From Hyphomicrobiales bacterium (GTDB taxonomy: Bacteria > Pseudomonadota > Alphaproteobacteria > Rhizobiales > Devosiaceae), in assembly GCA_026989045.1 (NCBI GenBank), contig JALSJY010000224.1:1-9974 (forward strand): a stretch of DNA of 9,974 bases, in the 5' to 3' direction. Below are positions 1-6,815 of the stretch, piece after piece; position 1 is the stretch's first letter, and every line of letters begins with the position of its first letter. The position numbers were made by a program, and so were the translations under genes. Below the pieces are notes generated by a model. The model made no database searches and was not told the DNA's origin. It saw only the letters and a list, made by a program, of their open reading frames with translations.

Positions 1-103
1 AATATTGGTAGTGATTGTTGGGGCTTTGGTGTTTATCTCTTGGCTCATGATGATTTATCTAGTTTATAAGACAAGTATAAATCAAATATATTCTTTTATT
101 TAA
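1..103 (+). CDS. C-terminal end of an unidentified membrane protein (partial)
   Basis: The frame starting at base 2 stays open from the window edge to a TAA at 101-103 and encodes 33 residues. The first 22 or so are strongly hydrophobic (beginning ILVVIVGALVF, then SWLMMIYLVY), followed by a short polar tail ending in NQIYSFI. This fits a last transmembrane helix with a short tail. The neighbouring leftward gene ends only 9 bp further on, so the two genes are convergent. The family cannot be identified from this fragment, and a chance open frame in AT-rich DNA is possible. No intrinsic terminator is visible between the two genes. Confidence 0.4.
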   Translation, partial: ILVVIVGALVFISWLMMIYLVYKTSINQIYSFI

Positions 104-112
104 TTACATTCT

Positions 113-631
113 TTACTTGTTGCACGCTCTATCAATTGCGCGTGATGCTGCTGTAACACCTGAGAGAGAATAGACTTGGGTGACTTTTACACCAGTTTTT
201 GTAAGTCCGCTGACATTAAGAGTTGCACCTGCACGCATTTGACCAAGTAGTTCGGCTGATTTTGAAATATCATCAAGCCAAGCGCTGTCATCTTTTGTAA
301 ATAAATCATAAGTTAAAGAGCCAACTTGTATTGTTGCATTGCTATTTTGGGCAAATTCAAAGCCTGCAATAAGATTTAGTTCATTACGTATATTTTCACC
401 TGGCCTGTGGCTTATATATAGATAGGCCTGTTTATATCCCTGTGGCTTTGGGCTTATTGTTTTTGGTTTTGAAAGAGTGAAGCATATTTTATTTCCCCCT
501 TGTGAAGTTGTAAAAGCCGACCAGTCTTTGTGATCACTTAAAAGCTGAACCGATTGCGCCTTTGCTCCACTTAAAGATAAGCCCAGCATGACAAAAATTA
601 TTGTTAAAGATTTTAATATCTTAAAAATCAT
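113..631 (-). CDS. Invasion-associated locus B (IalB) family secreted protein, second gene of pair
   Basis: This 172-residue protein has an N-terminal signal peptide: a basic start MIFKILK, a hydrophobic core, and a likely cleavage after AKA at residue 25. The mature part matches the small alphaproteobacterial IalB family: a W-x-x-F segment near residue 37, an ICF motif at Cys50, and a C-terminal YSLSGVTAA...IDRAC ending with Cys170. Cys50 and Cys170 are the only cysteines and probably form a disulphide in the periplasm. It lies 23 bp downstream of a paralogue (655-1185) and is probably co-transcribed with it. The ATG at 631 has only a weak ribosome site, AACAG. Bartonella IalB is linked to erythrocyte invasion, but the family is widespread in free-living Hyphomicrobiales, so the name does not imply virulence. 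The molecular function is unknown. Confidence 0.85.
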   Translation of the reverse strand: MIFKILKSLTIIFVMLGLSLSGAKAQSVQLLSDHKDWSAFTTSQGGNKICFTLSKPKTISPKPQGYKQAYLYISHRPGENIRNELNLIAGFEFAQNSNATIQVGSLTYDLFTKDDSAWLDDISKSAELLGQMRAGATLNVSGLTKTGVKVTQVYSLSGVTAASRAIDRACNK

Positions 632-654
632 ATCTGTTATTTGCTTTTAATAAA

Positions 655-1185
655 TTATTTGCAGGCTTTATCAATTTCAGCCATAGCCGCAGTTACGCCA
701 GAAAGTGAATAAGTATCGGTGGTATTTGTTCCGCGTTTTGATTTTCCTTTAACAATCATTTCTGAGCCGCGTTTCATGCCATCAACAAAAGCAGTTTCGT
801 CTTTTGGGCTAGCAAGCCATGCAGCCGATCCCTCTGCTAACATAGGATAGGTTTTGCCATCAACAATTACAGATGGAGAGCTGGTTTCAGAAATAGGATA
901 GCCAACAATGGTTTGGACTTCATTTTTAGTGCCAAGGCCTTTGCGGTGGATTATCATAAAATGAATTGGATCGCGATTGACATTTGTTGGCTGGCTATCT
1001 TGTGGTTGACTTGAAACATAACAAATTACACCATTGGCATCTTTGTTTGTCCATGCTGTCCAATATTTAAATGTGCCAAGCGATTTTGCTTCTTGTGCAT
1101 AAGCAATTGGAGCTGATAGCAGGGCAGTTAAAGTAATTGTAGTTAAGCTAACAGCTCTGGCAATTTTGAGCATTTTTATTTTCAT
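655..1185 (-). CDS. Invasion-associated locus B (IalB) family secreted protein, first gene of pair
   Basis: A protein of 176 residues from the ATG at 1185. The frame opens at a TTG at 1191, but AAAGGA sits about 10 nt before the ATG and only 4 nt before the TTG, so ATG is preferred. A classic signal peptide (MKIKMLKIARAV, a hydrophobic stretch, then cleavage after AYA) directs it to the periplasm or surface. The mature region carries the IalB pattern: W-x-A-W, an ICYVSS cysteine, IHRKG, a DGKTYPM segment, and YSLSGVTAAMAEIDKAC at the end. There is one cysteine near each end of the mature protein, as in the downstream paralogue, suggesting a conserved disulphide. It leads a two-gene leftward unit. 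Function beyond family membership is unknown. Confidence 0.87.
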   Translation of the reverse strand: MKIKMLKIARAVSLTTITLTALLSAPIAYAQEAKSLGTFKYWTAWTNKDANGVICYVSSQPQDSQPTNVNRDPIHFMIIHRKGLGTKNEVQTIVGYPISETSSPSVIVDGKTYPMLAEGSAAWLASPKDETAFVDGMKRGSEMIVKGKSKRGTNTTDTYSLSGVTAAMAEIDKACK

Positions 1186-1506
1186 CGCCAAATATTCCTT
1201 TTATTTTATTCACTTTTCTTGCATCTTAGTGGTTGAAAGTTAACTAGGGGCAAAAATATTTAAAATATAATATAAATTGTGATTTATTTTTTAATTTTGT
1301 CACTATTGAGACAATTTACTGTTTCACTTGTTTTTTATTATCTAACCATCAATATGATGAACAAGATATGAATGATTTTATGATATTTAGAGTTGATGTT
1401 GGCATTACAATTATTTGATTGTCATCGTCTTGAAATTAACACTTATAAAGTCCATATTAGTAAAAATTTTAAAAATAGTTTTAGATATTTAGATAAAGGA
1501 ATAATA
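1186..1506. other. Intergenic region between divergent ialB-like pair and TMBIM gene
   Basis: About 320 bp of very AT-rich DNA separate two divergent genes, so it must carry both promoters. On the plus strand TTGAAA at 1430-1435 and CATATT at 1453-1458 lie 17 nt apart and are a weak sigma70-like candidate for the TMBIM gene. On the minus strand no pair of boxes stands out; the best is TTGCCC near 1250 with a TAAGAT-like box toward the gene at an unfavourable distance. The small palindrome AGTTAACT lies near 1238-1245. I see no further gene, RNA fold or repeat. Confidence 0.4.
1495..1500 (+). promoter_or_regulatory. Ribosome binding site deciding the TMBIM start
   Basis: AAAGGA lies 6 nt before the ATG at 1507. 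This fixes the start there and not at the TTG at 1393, which opens the same frame and would add 38 polar residues lacking in the family. Confidence 0.75.
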
Positions 1507-2232
1507 ATGGCACAATTTGATCGACAAAATATTAGGCAGCAGGTTAGCTCAGCGGCAATGATTGATGAGGGTCTGCGTTCTTATATGCTCAAAGTTTATA
1601 ATTATATGAGCCTTGGCTTAGGAATTACTGGCGTAGTTGCTTTTTTCTTTTTTAGATATACAACCTCAAATGAGGCGGTTTTTGCTTTAGTTTACCAAAG
1701 CCCATTGATGTGGGTTATTGCCTTGTCGCCACTTGCTTTTGTTTTAGTGCTATCTTTTGGGATAAATAAAATGAGTGCCGCAACCGCGCAACTGACCTTT
1801 TGGGCATTTGCAACCGTTATGGGTTTGTCGCTTTCTTCAATCTTTATTACCTATACAGGAACTTCTATTGCTCGGGTGTTTTTCATAACAGCGGCAACCT
1901 TTGGTGCCATGAGCCTTTATGGCTACACTACAAAGCGTGATTTAACCAATTGGGGTTCGTTTCTGTTTATGGGGCTAATTGGTATTATCATCGCCTCTGT
2001 TGTAAATATTTTCATGGCCTCTAGTGCGCTAGCATTTGGCATTTCGGTAATTGGTGTGTTGGTATTTGTTGGGCTAACCGCTTACGATACACAAAAGATC
2101 AAAGAAGAATATCTTGAAAGCGATAGCAGTGAAATAATGGGTAAAAAAGCCATTATGGGCGCGCTTCGTCTGTATCTAGACTTTATCAATCTATTCTTGA
2201 TGTTGCTTCGTCTATTTGGCAACCGCAATTAA
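1507..2232 (+). CDS. TMBIM / Bax inhibitor-1 (BI-1, YccA-type) family integral membrane protein
   Basis: A protein of 241 residues with a short cytoplasmic N-terminus followed by about seven hydrophobic segments (roughly 33-52, 66-85, 95-114, 121-138, 149-170, 173-192 and 222-236). The length and layout match bacterial BI-1 proteins. The signature is the C-terminal part: GLTAYDTQKIKEEY with Asp194, and LRLYLDFINLFLMLLRLFG with Asp225. These correspond to the paired aspartates that form the pH-sensitive latch in the structurally known Bacillus YetJ, a calcium leak channel. The N-terminal motif with DEGLRSYMLKVYNYM is typical of the alphaproteobacterial branch. The bacterial role is unsettled; calcium or proton leak and membrane-protein quality control have been proposed. 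It stands alone, with its own terminator downstream. Confidence 0.93.
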   Translation: MAQFDRQNIRQQVSSAAMIDEGLRSYMLKVYNYMSLGLGITGVVAFFFFRYTTSNEAVFALVYQSPLMWVIALSPLAFVLVLSFGINKMSAATAQLTFWAFATVMGLSLSSIFITYTGTSIARVFFITAATFGAMSLYGYTTKRDLTNWGSFLFMGLIGIIIASVVNIFMASSALAFGISVIGVLVFVGLTAYDTQKIKEEYLESDSSEIMGKKAIMGALRLYLDFINLFLMLLRLFGNRN

Positions 2233-2265
2233 ATATGGATAATTTATCCATTTAATGAAATATAT

Positions 2266-2307
2266 AAAACCGTAATTTGCTAATATCAAATTGCGGTTTT
2301 ATTTTTT
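2266..2307 (+). terminator. Intrinsic terminator of the TMBIM gene
   Basis: A 13-bp stem (AAAACCGTAATTT, 2266-2278, with AAATTGCGGTTTT, 2288-2300, including one G-U pair) encloses a 9-nt loop and is followed by ATTTTTT. It lies 34 nt after the stop codon. A shorter palindrome, ATGGATAA-T-TTATCCAT at 2235-2251, lies between the stop and the terminator. The stem is AT-rich on the outside, so with its A-tract it could also act on leftward transcripts. Confidence 0.82.
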
Positions 2308-2388
2308 AGATATATTATTTCCTTGTATTTTGCGTTTGAGTTATTACTCAAAGCGTGATGGGTGAGGGATAGAAAATAATAATTTTAT

Positions 2389-2457
2389 TGTCACCCTGAG
2401 TGAAACGAAGGGTCTTAAAACTACAAGAAAGATGTTTCGCTATCGCTCAAGATGACA
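2389..2457. repeat. Dispersed palindromic repeat element (GTCA..CTGAG.GAA..GAAG type)
   Basis: A 69-bp imperfect inverted repeat. The left arm TGTCACCCTGAGTGAAACG (2389 on) and the right arm ending CGCTCAAGATGACA (to 2457) are near reverse complements, enclosing AAGGGTCTT and AAGATGTTT flanking an AT-rich centre. It resembles the widespread bacterial intergenic repeat reading GTCATCCTGAGCGAAGCGAAGGATCT and its complement. It lies between the TMBIM terminator and the acetyltransferase leader and encodes nothing convincing. A small separate hairpin, TTGAGT-TATT-ACTCAA, lies at 2336-2351. Copy number in the genome cannot be judged from this window. Confidence 0.7.
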
Positions 2458-2506
2458 GCCTCTGTTCTTTTTTGGACTGTGTTTGATCGAAATGGGAGGG
2501 GGTAAT

Positions 2507-2542
2507 ATGATGAAGTATGATGAAGAGGGCGAAATAAGATAG
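2507..2542 (+). other. Possible leader ORF translationally coupled to the acetyltransferase
   Basis: ATG at 2507 is preceded by GGAGG (2495-2499) at 7 nt, the best ribosome site in this area. It opens an 11-codon frame, MMKYDEEGEIR, ending with TAG at 2540-2542. The last base of that TAG is the first base of the GTG start of the acetyltransferase, so a terminating ribosome would be placed on the next start. The acetyltransferase has no good site of its own (GAGG at 2525-2528 is 13 nt away). Seen: the overlap and the site. Inferred: coupling. A chance frame cannot be excluded. Confidence 0.3.
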
Positions 2543-3048
2543 TGAATGAAAATAATAGGGTAGTTTTACGCCCATATATCAAGGCGGATATTTCTGTAAT
2601 TAGAAACATCTATGGCTATTATGTAAAAAATTCGGCCGTTACTTTTGAGTTAGAAGTGCCGAGCGAAAAGCAGATTTTTGAGAAATTTGAGATTATGCAA
2701 AAGGCTAATCACCCGATAATCATTGCAACCATCAATAATGAAATAGTTGGTTTTGCTTATGCCTCAACCTATCGTCCACGAGAGGCTTATCGCTTCACTT
2801 GTGAAAATGCTATTTATATCGACAAAGATATGAGGGGAATAGGTTTAGGTGACTTATTGCTTGGTGAATTGCTTAAGCAAGCAAAAGAATTTGGTTTTAA
2901 TCAAATGATTGCTATTGTTACGGCTGGCACGGATGCTTCAATAGCTTTGCATAAAAAACACGGATTTGAGATTTTAGGCGAGTTTCCAGAACTTGGATAT
3001 AAATTTGAAAAATGGCATAATATTACTCATATGCAAAAAAAGTTATAA
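2542..3048 (+). CDS. GNAT-family N-acetyltransferase, phosphinothricin acetyltransferase-like
   Basis: A protein of 168 residues forming a single GNAT domain. It follows the PAT/Bar/MddA (YncA) subfamily along its length: VVLRPYIKADISVI, IYGYYVKNSAVTFELEVP (residues 23-40), FAYASTYRPREAYRFTCENAIYI (71-93), the acetyl-CoA pyrophosphate loop MRGIGLGDLL (97-106), QMIAIVTAGTDASIALHKKHGF (121-142), and the closing LGYKFEKWHNITHMQKKL. Enzymes of this group acetylate small amino compounds such as methionine sulfone, methionine sulfoximine or phosphinothricin; the substrate here is not known. The start is GTG at 2542, the only in-frame start before the TGA at 2521, and it leaves just a few residues before LRP, as in the family. 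A short upstream ORF overlaps this start by one base. It is a single gene, with no terminator until 3289. Confidence 0.9.
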   Translation: MNENNRVVLRPYIKADISVIRNIYGYYVKNSAVTFELEVPSEKQIFEKFEIMQKANHPIIIATINNEIVGFAYASTYRPREAYRFTCENAIYIDKDMRGIGLGDLLLGELLKQAKEFGFNQMIAIVTAGTDASIALHKKHGFEILGEFPELGYKFEKWHNITHMQKKL

Positions 3049-3206
3049 AATTTAAATGTTGGAATAGTTTTAAACAAGATTATAAAAATCTTTTTTAAGC
3101 CATAATTCGCTCAAATTTTGGCCAAATTGCTCTGGCTTTATCAATTTATTGTCCTGCTTCTTAATTTGGGTGTTGCCCTGATTTTGAGGTTTGGTTGGTA
3201 TTATAT

Positions 3207-3236
3207 TTGATTGACCCCCAAACTATCAGATATAAT
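3207..3236 (+). promoter_or_regulatory. Sigma70-type promoter for the candidate small RNA
   Basis: TTGATT (3207-3212) and a perfect TATAAT (3231-3236) are 18 nt apart. An overlapping TTGACC at 3211 is closer to the -35 consensus but only 14 nt from TATAAT, so it is less likely. No gene starts downstream on this strand, and the next plus-strand signal is the terminator at 3289-3320. Confidence 0.5.
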
Positions 3237-3242
3237 CCGGCC

Positions 3243-3320
3243 AGTTTTCTAATTAGAAAAAAGACAAAAGAGCCTTCTTGGTTTCTATAACCCCCGTGCT
3301 TTGCCCGCACGGGGGTTTTT
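3243..3320 (+). ncRNA. Candidate small RNA of about 78 nt
   Basis: Transcription from the TATAAT at 3231 should start near 3243 and stop at the strong terminator at 3289-3320, giving a compact RNA of about 78 nt with no ORF. It begins with a perfect 16-nt palindrome, TTTTCTAATTAGAAAA (3245-3260). A linker rich in unpaired purines and pyrimidines follows, containing GAGCCTTCTTGGTTTCT, and then the terminator hairpin. The size and layout resemble Hfq-type small RNAs of rhizobia, but I cannot match it to a named family. Its last two bases overlap the stop codon of the convergent DUF1223 gene. The alternative is that the terminator simply ends the acetyltransferase transcript 240 nt after its stop. 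Confidence 0.42.
3289..3320 (+). terminator. Strong intrinsic terminator
   Basis: An 11-bp GC-rich stem (AACCCCCGTGC, 3289-3299, with GCACGGGGGTT, 3307-3317) encloses the 7-nt loop TTTGCCC and runs into TTTTT (3316-3320). On the plus strand it ends the candidate small RNA or a read-through acetyltransferase transcript. On the minus strand the same hairpin directly follows the DUF1223 stop codon but lacks a U-tract, so it may protect or help end that messenger. Confidence 0.88.
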
Positions 3321-4080
3321 AGTGAATATATGCCGCTCCTGCAATGATAGATGATGGCAGGCCATTGAAATTATTCTGCACTAAAATAGCCAAACCATCA
3401 TTATTGCTATTTAATATTTCATCAATGGGGAGTTTTATTTTTGCTCCTGTGTCTGGGTGCCACATGCCAATTGCACGTCTTTGAGTTACGATATTAGTAT
3501 ATGTTAGGGTTTTGCCGCGGTTCTCCCCGCGTTTTATTTTCACTTGTTGTTTTGATATGAATGTTACTAACCATAGTGTGGACTCTTGATATTCATCATT
3601 GCCATCAATTGTAATGGTGAGATAATGAGCATCAGATTGCATGTTGATTGTCATAGGCAGAGATGAATTATTAAGAACTTGTTTAACTTTTTCAGAATGT
3701 GAGCCAATAACATCTTTTGTGCCGTTAATAATCATTTGTGGTGTATAGATTCTGGGAATAGCTTGAGTTTTAGAATATGCTATTTGCAACTTGGAATTAG
3801 CAGTAGTGGCAAAGCTATCCTTCCAGCCATTATAATCCCAATAATCTACGTGATAGGATAAAGCGATGAAATTTTCATCTTGAGCTAATTTTGCTAATAT
3901 TTTGTCAGCAAGTGGACATGATGCGCAACCTTGAGAGGTGAAAAGCTCAACTATGGCACGGGGTTTAAGTTGATATTCACCTGTAAGCCCTGCGGTTGAG
4001 ATTGAGGCTAATAGTAAAGAGATAAAAAACACACTAAGAGTGAGTTTTTGAAAAAAAGAAATATAGCGGTTTAAAATCAT
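3319..4080 (-). CDS. DUF1223 family secreted thioredoxin-fold protein
   Basis: A protein of 253 residues from the ATG at 4080, which has AAGAAG 6 nt upstream; a TTG at 4110 opens the frame but is less likely. The N-terminus, with MILNRYISFFQKL and a hydrophobic stretch ending ASISTAG, is a signal peptide or membrane anchor. The body is typical DUF1223: VELFTSQGCASCPLADKIL with a CxxC pair at Cys52 and Cys55, LSYHVDYWDYNGWKDSF, then YTPQMIINGTKDVIGS with the cis-proline of the thioredoxin fold at about residue 114. The family suggests a periplasmic thiol-disulphide or redox role, but no reaction is established. It begins 59 bp after acnA on the same strand and is probably co-transcribed; the ccm genes across the divergent promoter also act on periplasmic thiols. 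The link is inference only. Confidence 0.88.
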   Translation of the reverse strand: MILNRYISFFQKLTLSVFFISLLLASISTAGLTGEYQLKPRAIVELFTSQGCASCPLADKILAKLAQDENFIALSYHVDYWDYNGWKDSFATTANSKLQIAYSKTQAIPRIYTPQMIINGTKDVIGSHSEKVKQVLNNSSLPMTINMQSDAHYLTITIDGNDEYQESTLWLVTFISKQQVKIKRGENRGKTLTYTNIVTQRRAIGMWHPDTGAKIKLPIDEILNSNNDGLAILVQNNFNGLPSSIIAGAAYIH

Positions 4081-4139
4081 ACCTATCTTCTTAGCCGCTA
4101 TATTATTCAAATTCTAGTAACTCTTGAGTGAGCAGTTAA

Positions 4140-6815
4140 TCAGGAAACTAAATTTCTAAGAACATAGTGTAATATTCCACCATTTCTAAAATATTCCATC
4201 TCGGTTTCAGTATCAATTCGACAAAGGGTTTTAACCTGTTTTGAATTGCCATCAGCTGATGTGATTGTAATGAGTACTTCGTCACTCGGAGAAATATTTG
4301 CTACATTTTCAATGCTAATAGTTTCATCTCCTTTAAGGCCAAGTTTTTGCCAATCATCATCATTTTGAAATTGTAATGGTAAAACTCCCATGCCAATTAG
4401 GTTAGAGCGATGAATGCGCTCATAACTTTTTGCAATCACTGCCCTTACGCCCAGCAAAGTTGTTCCCTTTGCTGCCCAATCACGTGATGATCCTGTGCCA
4501 TATTCCTTACCAGCAAAAACTACTAAGGGCGTTTTATCCTTCATGTAAGACATTGCGGCATCAAAAATTGACATTTGTTTGCCGTTTGGCCCCTTGGTAA
4601 AGCCGCCTTCAACTCCCTTAACCATTTGGTTTTTGATGCGAATATTAGCAAATGTGCCTCGCATCATAACTTCATGATTGCCACGGCGTGAGCCATAAGA
4701 ATTATAATCTTTTGGTAATACTTGGCGTTCACTTAAATATTTACCTGCCGGGGTGTCTTTTTTAAATGAGCCAGCAGGGGAGATGTGATCGGTGGTAATG
4801 GAATCACCGAATAGTCCCAAAATGCGGGCATTATTTATGTCATTTATTGGTTTTGGCTCTAACTCCATTCCTTCAAAATAAGGTGGGTTTTGAATATATG
4901 TTGAGGTTGAGTTCCAGTTATAGGTTTCACCGCCACTGACCTCAATCGCTTGCCAATATTTATCGCCCTTAAATACGTCTGAATAGCGGGTTTTAAACAT
5001 TTCACGGGTAATATTGGTGCGAACAAGAGCAGCAATTTCTTCATTTGATGGCCAAATATCGCTTAAATAAACGGGATTACCATTTTTATCATCGCCCAAA
5101 GATTCTTTGGTTATGTCAATTTTCATTGAGCCTGCAATAGCATAGGCAATTACTAATGGTGGGGAGGCAAGATAATTTGCTTTAATATCAGGGGAAATGC
5201 GCCCCTCAAAATTTCTATTACCAGAAAGAACCGCACAGGCAACCAAGTCTTCATCTTTAATTGCTTCAGAAATTTCGGGTGCTAATGGCCCTGAGTTGCC
5301 AATACAAGTTGTGCAACCATAACCAACAAGGTCAAAGCCCATTGCGTCTAAATCATCTTGCAAGCCAGCGGCATTTAGATAATCGGTTACAACTTGTGAC
5401 CCTGGAGCTAGCGAAGTTTTAACCCATGGTTTTACGCTTAAGCCTTTTGCAAGTGCTTTTTTGGCTAAAAGCCCAGCGGCAATTAAAACAGAAGGGTTTG
5501 AGGTGTTTGTGCAAGAGGTTATTGCTGCAATAACTATATCACCATGATTAAGTGAATAATCTTTGCTCTTTACTTTTGCCTCTGGATCATCATTTTTATT
5601 AAATTCACTAACGAGAGCTTTATCAAATTTCGTAGCGGCATTTGCAAGTGTAACCCTGTCTTGTGGGCGTTTTGGGCCCGAAATTGAAGGCACAACACTT
5701 GCTAAATCTAATTCAACAGTGTCAGTGAAAACTGGGTGCTCGCTTTCACTTGTGCGAAACATGCCTTGCGCTTTTGAATAAGCTTCAACTAAAGCAATGC
5801 GATTCTCATCACGACCAGTTGTGTTTAAATAAGCAAGCGTATCCTCATCAACAGGGAAAAAGCCACAAGTTGCACCATATTCAGGTGCCATATTGGCGAT
5901 TGTTGCGACATCTTCAAGTGTAAGATTATCAAGCCCTTCACCATAAAATTCAACAAATTTACCAACCACGCCTTTTTCGCGCAGTATTTCAACAATTGTT
6001 AGAACCAGATCAGTAGCAGTTACGCCCTCTTTTGTTTTTCCGCTTAGTTTAAAACCAATCACCTGTGGGATTAACATAGTGATAGGTTGGCCAAGCATTG
6101 CTGCTTCTGCTTCGATACCGCCAACGCCCCAACCAAGCACCGCTAGGCCGTTGACCATTGTTGTGTGGCTATCTGTTCCAACTAGAGTGTCTGGATAAGC
6201 GATGGTTTCACCATTCTCTTCTTTTGTCCAAACGGTTTGTGAGAGATATTCAAGGTTGACTTGATGGCAAATGCCTGTTCCTGGAGGCACAACTCTAAAA
6301 TTATCAAAGGCAGAGCCGCCCCAGCGTAAAAATTCATATCTTTCACCATTGCGGGCATATTCTAATTTAACATTTTGTTCAAAAGCCTGATGAGTGCCAT
6401 ATTTATCAACCATAACGGAGTGATCGATAACTAGATCAACGGGCACAAGGGGGTTGATTTTTTGTGGATTAGCTCCAAGTTTTGCTGTTGCATCGCGCAT
6501 TGCTGCTAAATCAACAACCGCAGGCACGCCAGTAAAATCTTGCATCAATACTCGTGCAGGACGATAAGAAATTTCTTGATTAGATGAGCGTGTTTCAAGC
6601 CATTTGCTAAAAGCTTCAATATCGGCTTTCTTAACACTTATTCCATCTTCAAAACGAAGTAGATTTTCAAGCACCACTTTCATTGAATGCGGTAATTTTG
6701 AAATGCCTTTAAGGCCGTTTTTTTCAGCTAATGGCAGTGAAAAATAGGTGTAAGTTTTACCATTCACATCAAGAGTGGTGCGACACTTAAAGCTATCTAG
6801 GGATTTTTGGGACAT
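4140..6815 (-). CDS. acnA: Aconitate hydratase A (aconitase)
   Basis: This 891-residue cytoplasmic enzyme interconverts citrate and isocitrate through cis-aconitate in the TCA cycle. The length is normal for the AcnA/IRP1 type. The three [4Fe-4S] ligands are Cys435 in ITSCTNTSNPSV and Cys501 and Cys504 in GYGCTTCIGNSGPL. Substrate-site motifs include LVGTDSHTTMVNGL (211-224) and the mobile C-terminal domain with LFGDSITTDHISPAG (668-682), YGSRRGNHEVMMRGTFANIR (707-726) and YGTGSSRDWAAKGT (772-785), which holds the active-site serine region. The ATG at 6815 has AAAAGG 8 nt upstream. It diverges from ccmA and precedes the DUF1223 gene. In related bacteria aconitase responds to iron, but no recognisable Irr or RirA box is visible here. 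No frameshift or missing catalytic residue was seen. Confidence 0.98.
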   Translation of the reverse strand: MSQKSLDSFKCRTTLDVNGKTYTYFSLPLAEKNGLKGISKLPHSMKVVLENLLRFEDGISVKKADIEAFSKWLETRSSNQEISYRPARVLMQDFTGVPAVVDLAAMRDATAKLGANPQKINPLVPVDLVIDHSVMVDKYGTHQAFEQNVKLEYARNGERYEFLRWGGSAFDNFRVVPPGTGICHQVNLEYLSQTVWTKEENGETIAYPDTLVGTDSHTTMVNGLAVLGWGVGGIEAEAAMLGQPITMLIPQVIGFKLSGKTKEGVTATDLVLTIVEILREKGVVGKFVEFYGEGLDNLTLEDVATIANMAPEYGATCGFFPVDEDTLAYLNTTGRDENRIALVEAYSKAQGMFRTSESEHPVFTDTVELDLASVVPSISGPKRPQDRVTLANAATKFDKALVSEFNKNDDPEAKVKSKDYSLNHGDIVIAAITSCTNTSNPSVLIAAGLLAKKALAKGLSVKPWVKTSLAPGSQVVTDYLNAAGLQDDLDAMGFDLVGYGCTTCIGNSGPLAPEISEAIKDEDLVACAVLSGNRNFEGRISPDIKANYLASPPLVIAYAIAGSMKIDITKESLGDDKNGNPVYLSDIWPSNEEIAALVRTNITREMFKTRYSDVFKGDKYWQAIEVSGGETYNWNSTSTYIQNPPYFEGMELEPKPINDINNARILGLFGDSITTDHISPAGSFKKDTPAGKYLSERQVLPKDYNSYGSRRGNHEVMMRGTFANIRIKNQMVKGVEGGFTKGPNGKQMSIFDAAMSYMKDKTPLVVFAGKEYGTGSSRDWAAKGTTLLGVRAVIAKSYERIHRSNLIGMGVLPLQFQNDDDWQKLGLKGDETISIENVANISPSDEVLITITSADGNSKQVKTLCRIDTETEMEYFRNGGILHYVLRNLVS

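Noticed and set aside
1393..1506. Upstream extension of the TMBIM protein from a TTG
   Set aside because: The added 38 residues are not found in the family, and AAAGGA 6 nt before ATG 1507 marks the real start.
2421..2609. Minus-strand ORF of 62 codons across the repeat and the acetyltransferase start
   Set aside because: It runs antisense through the palindrome and the leader, has no domain and no credible ribosome site.
3070..3222. Minus-strand open frame of 50 codons, with the segment QIKKQDNKLIKPEQ and ending LWLKKDFYNLV
   Set aside because: It has no ATG and no ribosome site and lies between stop codons in AT-rich intergenic DNA. The composition is protein-like, so a degraded gene end is possible, but nothing identifies it.
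3211..3236. TTGACC as -35 box of the small RNA promoter
   Set aside because: Only 14 nt from TATAAT, too short; the overlapping TTGATT at 3207 gives 18 nt.
3245..3260. Palindrome TTTTCTAATTAGAAAA as an iron-regulator (Irr) box
   Set aside because: The half-sites are in the opposite order to the TTTAGAA-TTCTAAA type motif, and it lies downstream of the promoter where an RNA hairpin is the simpler reading.
5563..5781. Plus-strand ORF of 72 codons inside acnA
   Set aside because: Antisense shadow of the aconitase reading frame; low-complexity composition and no independent support.
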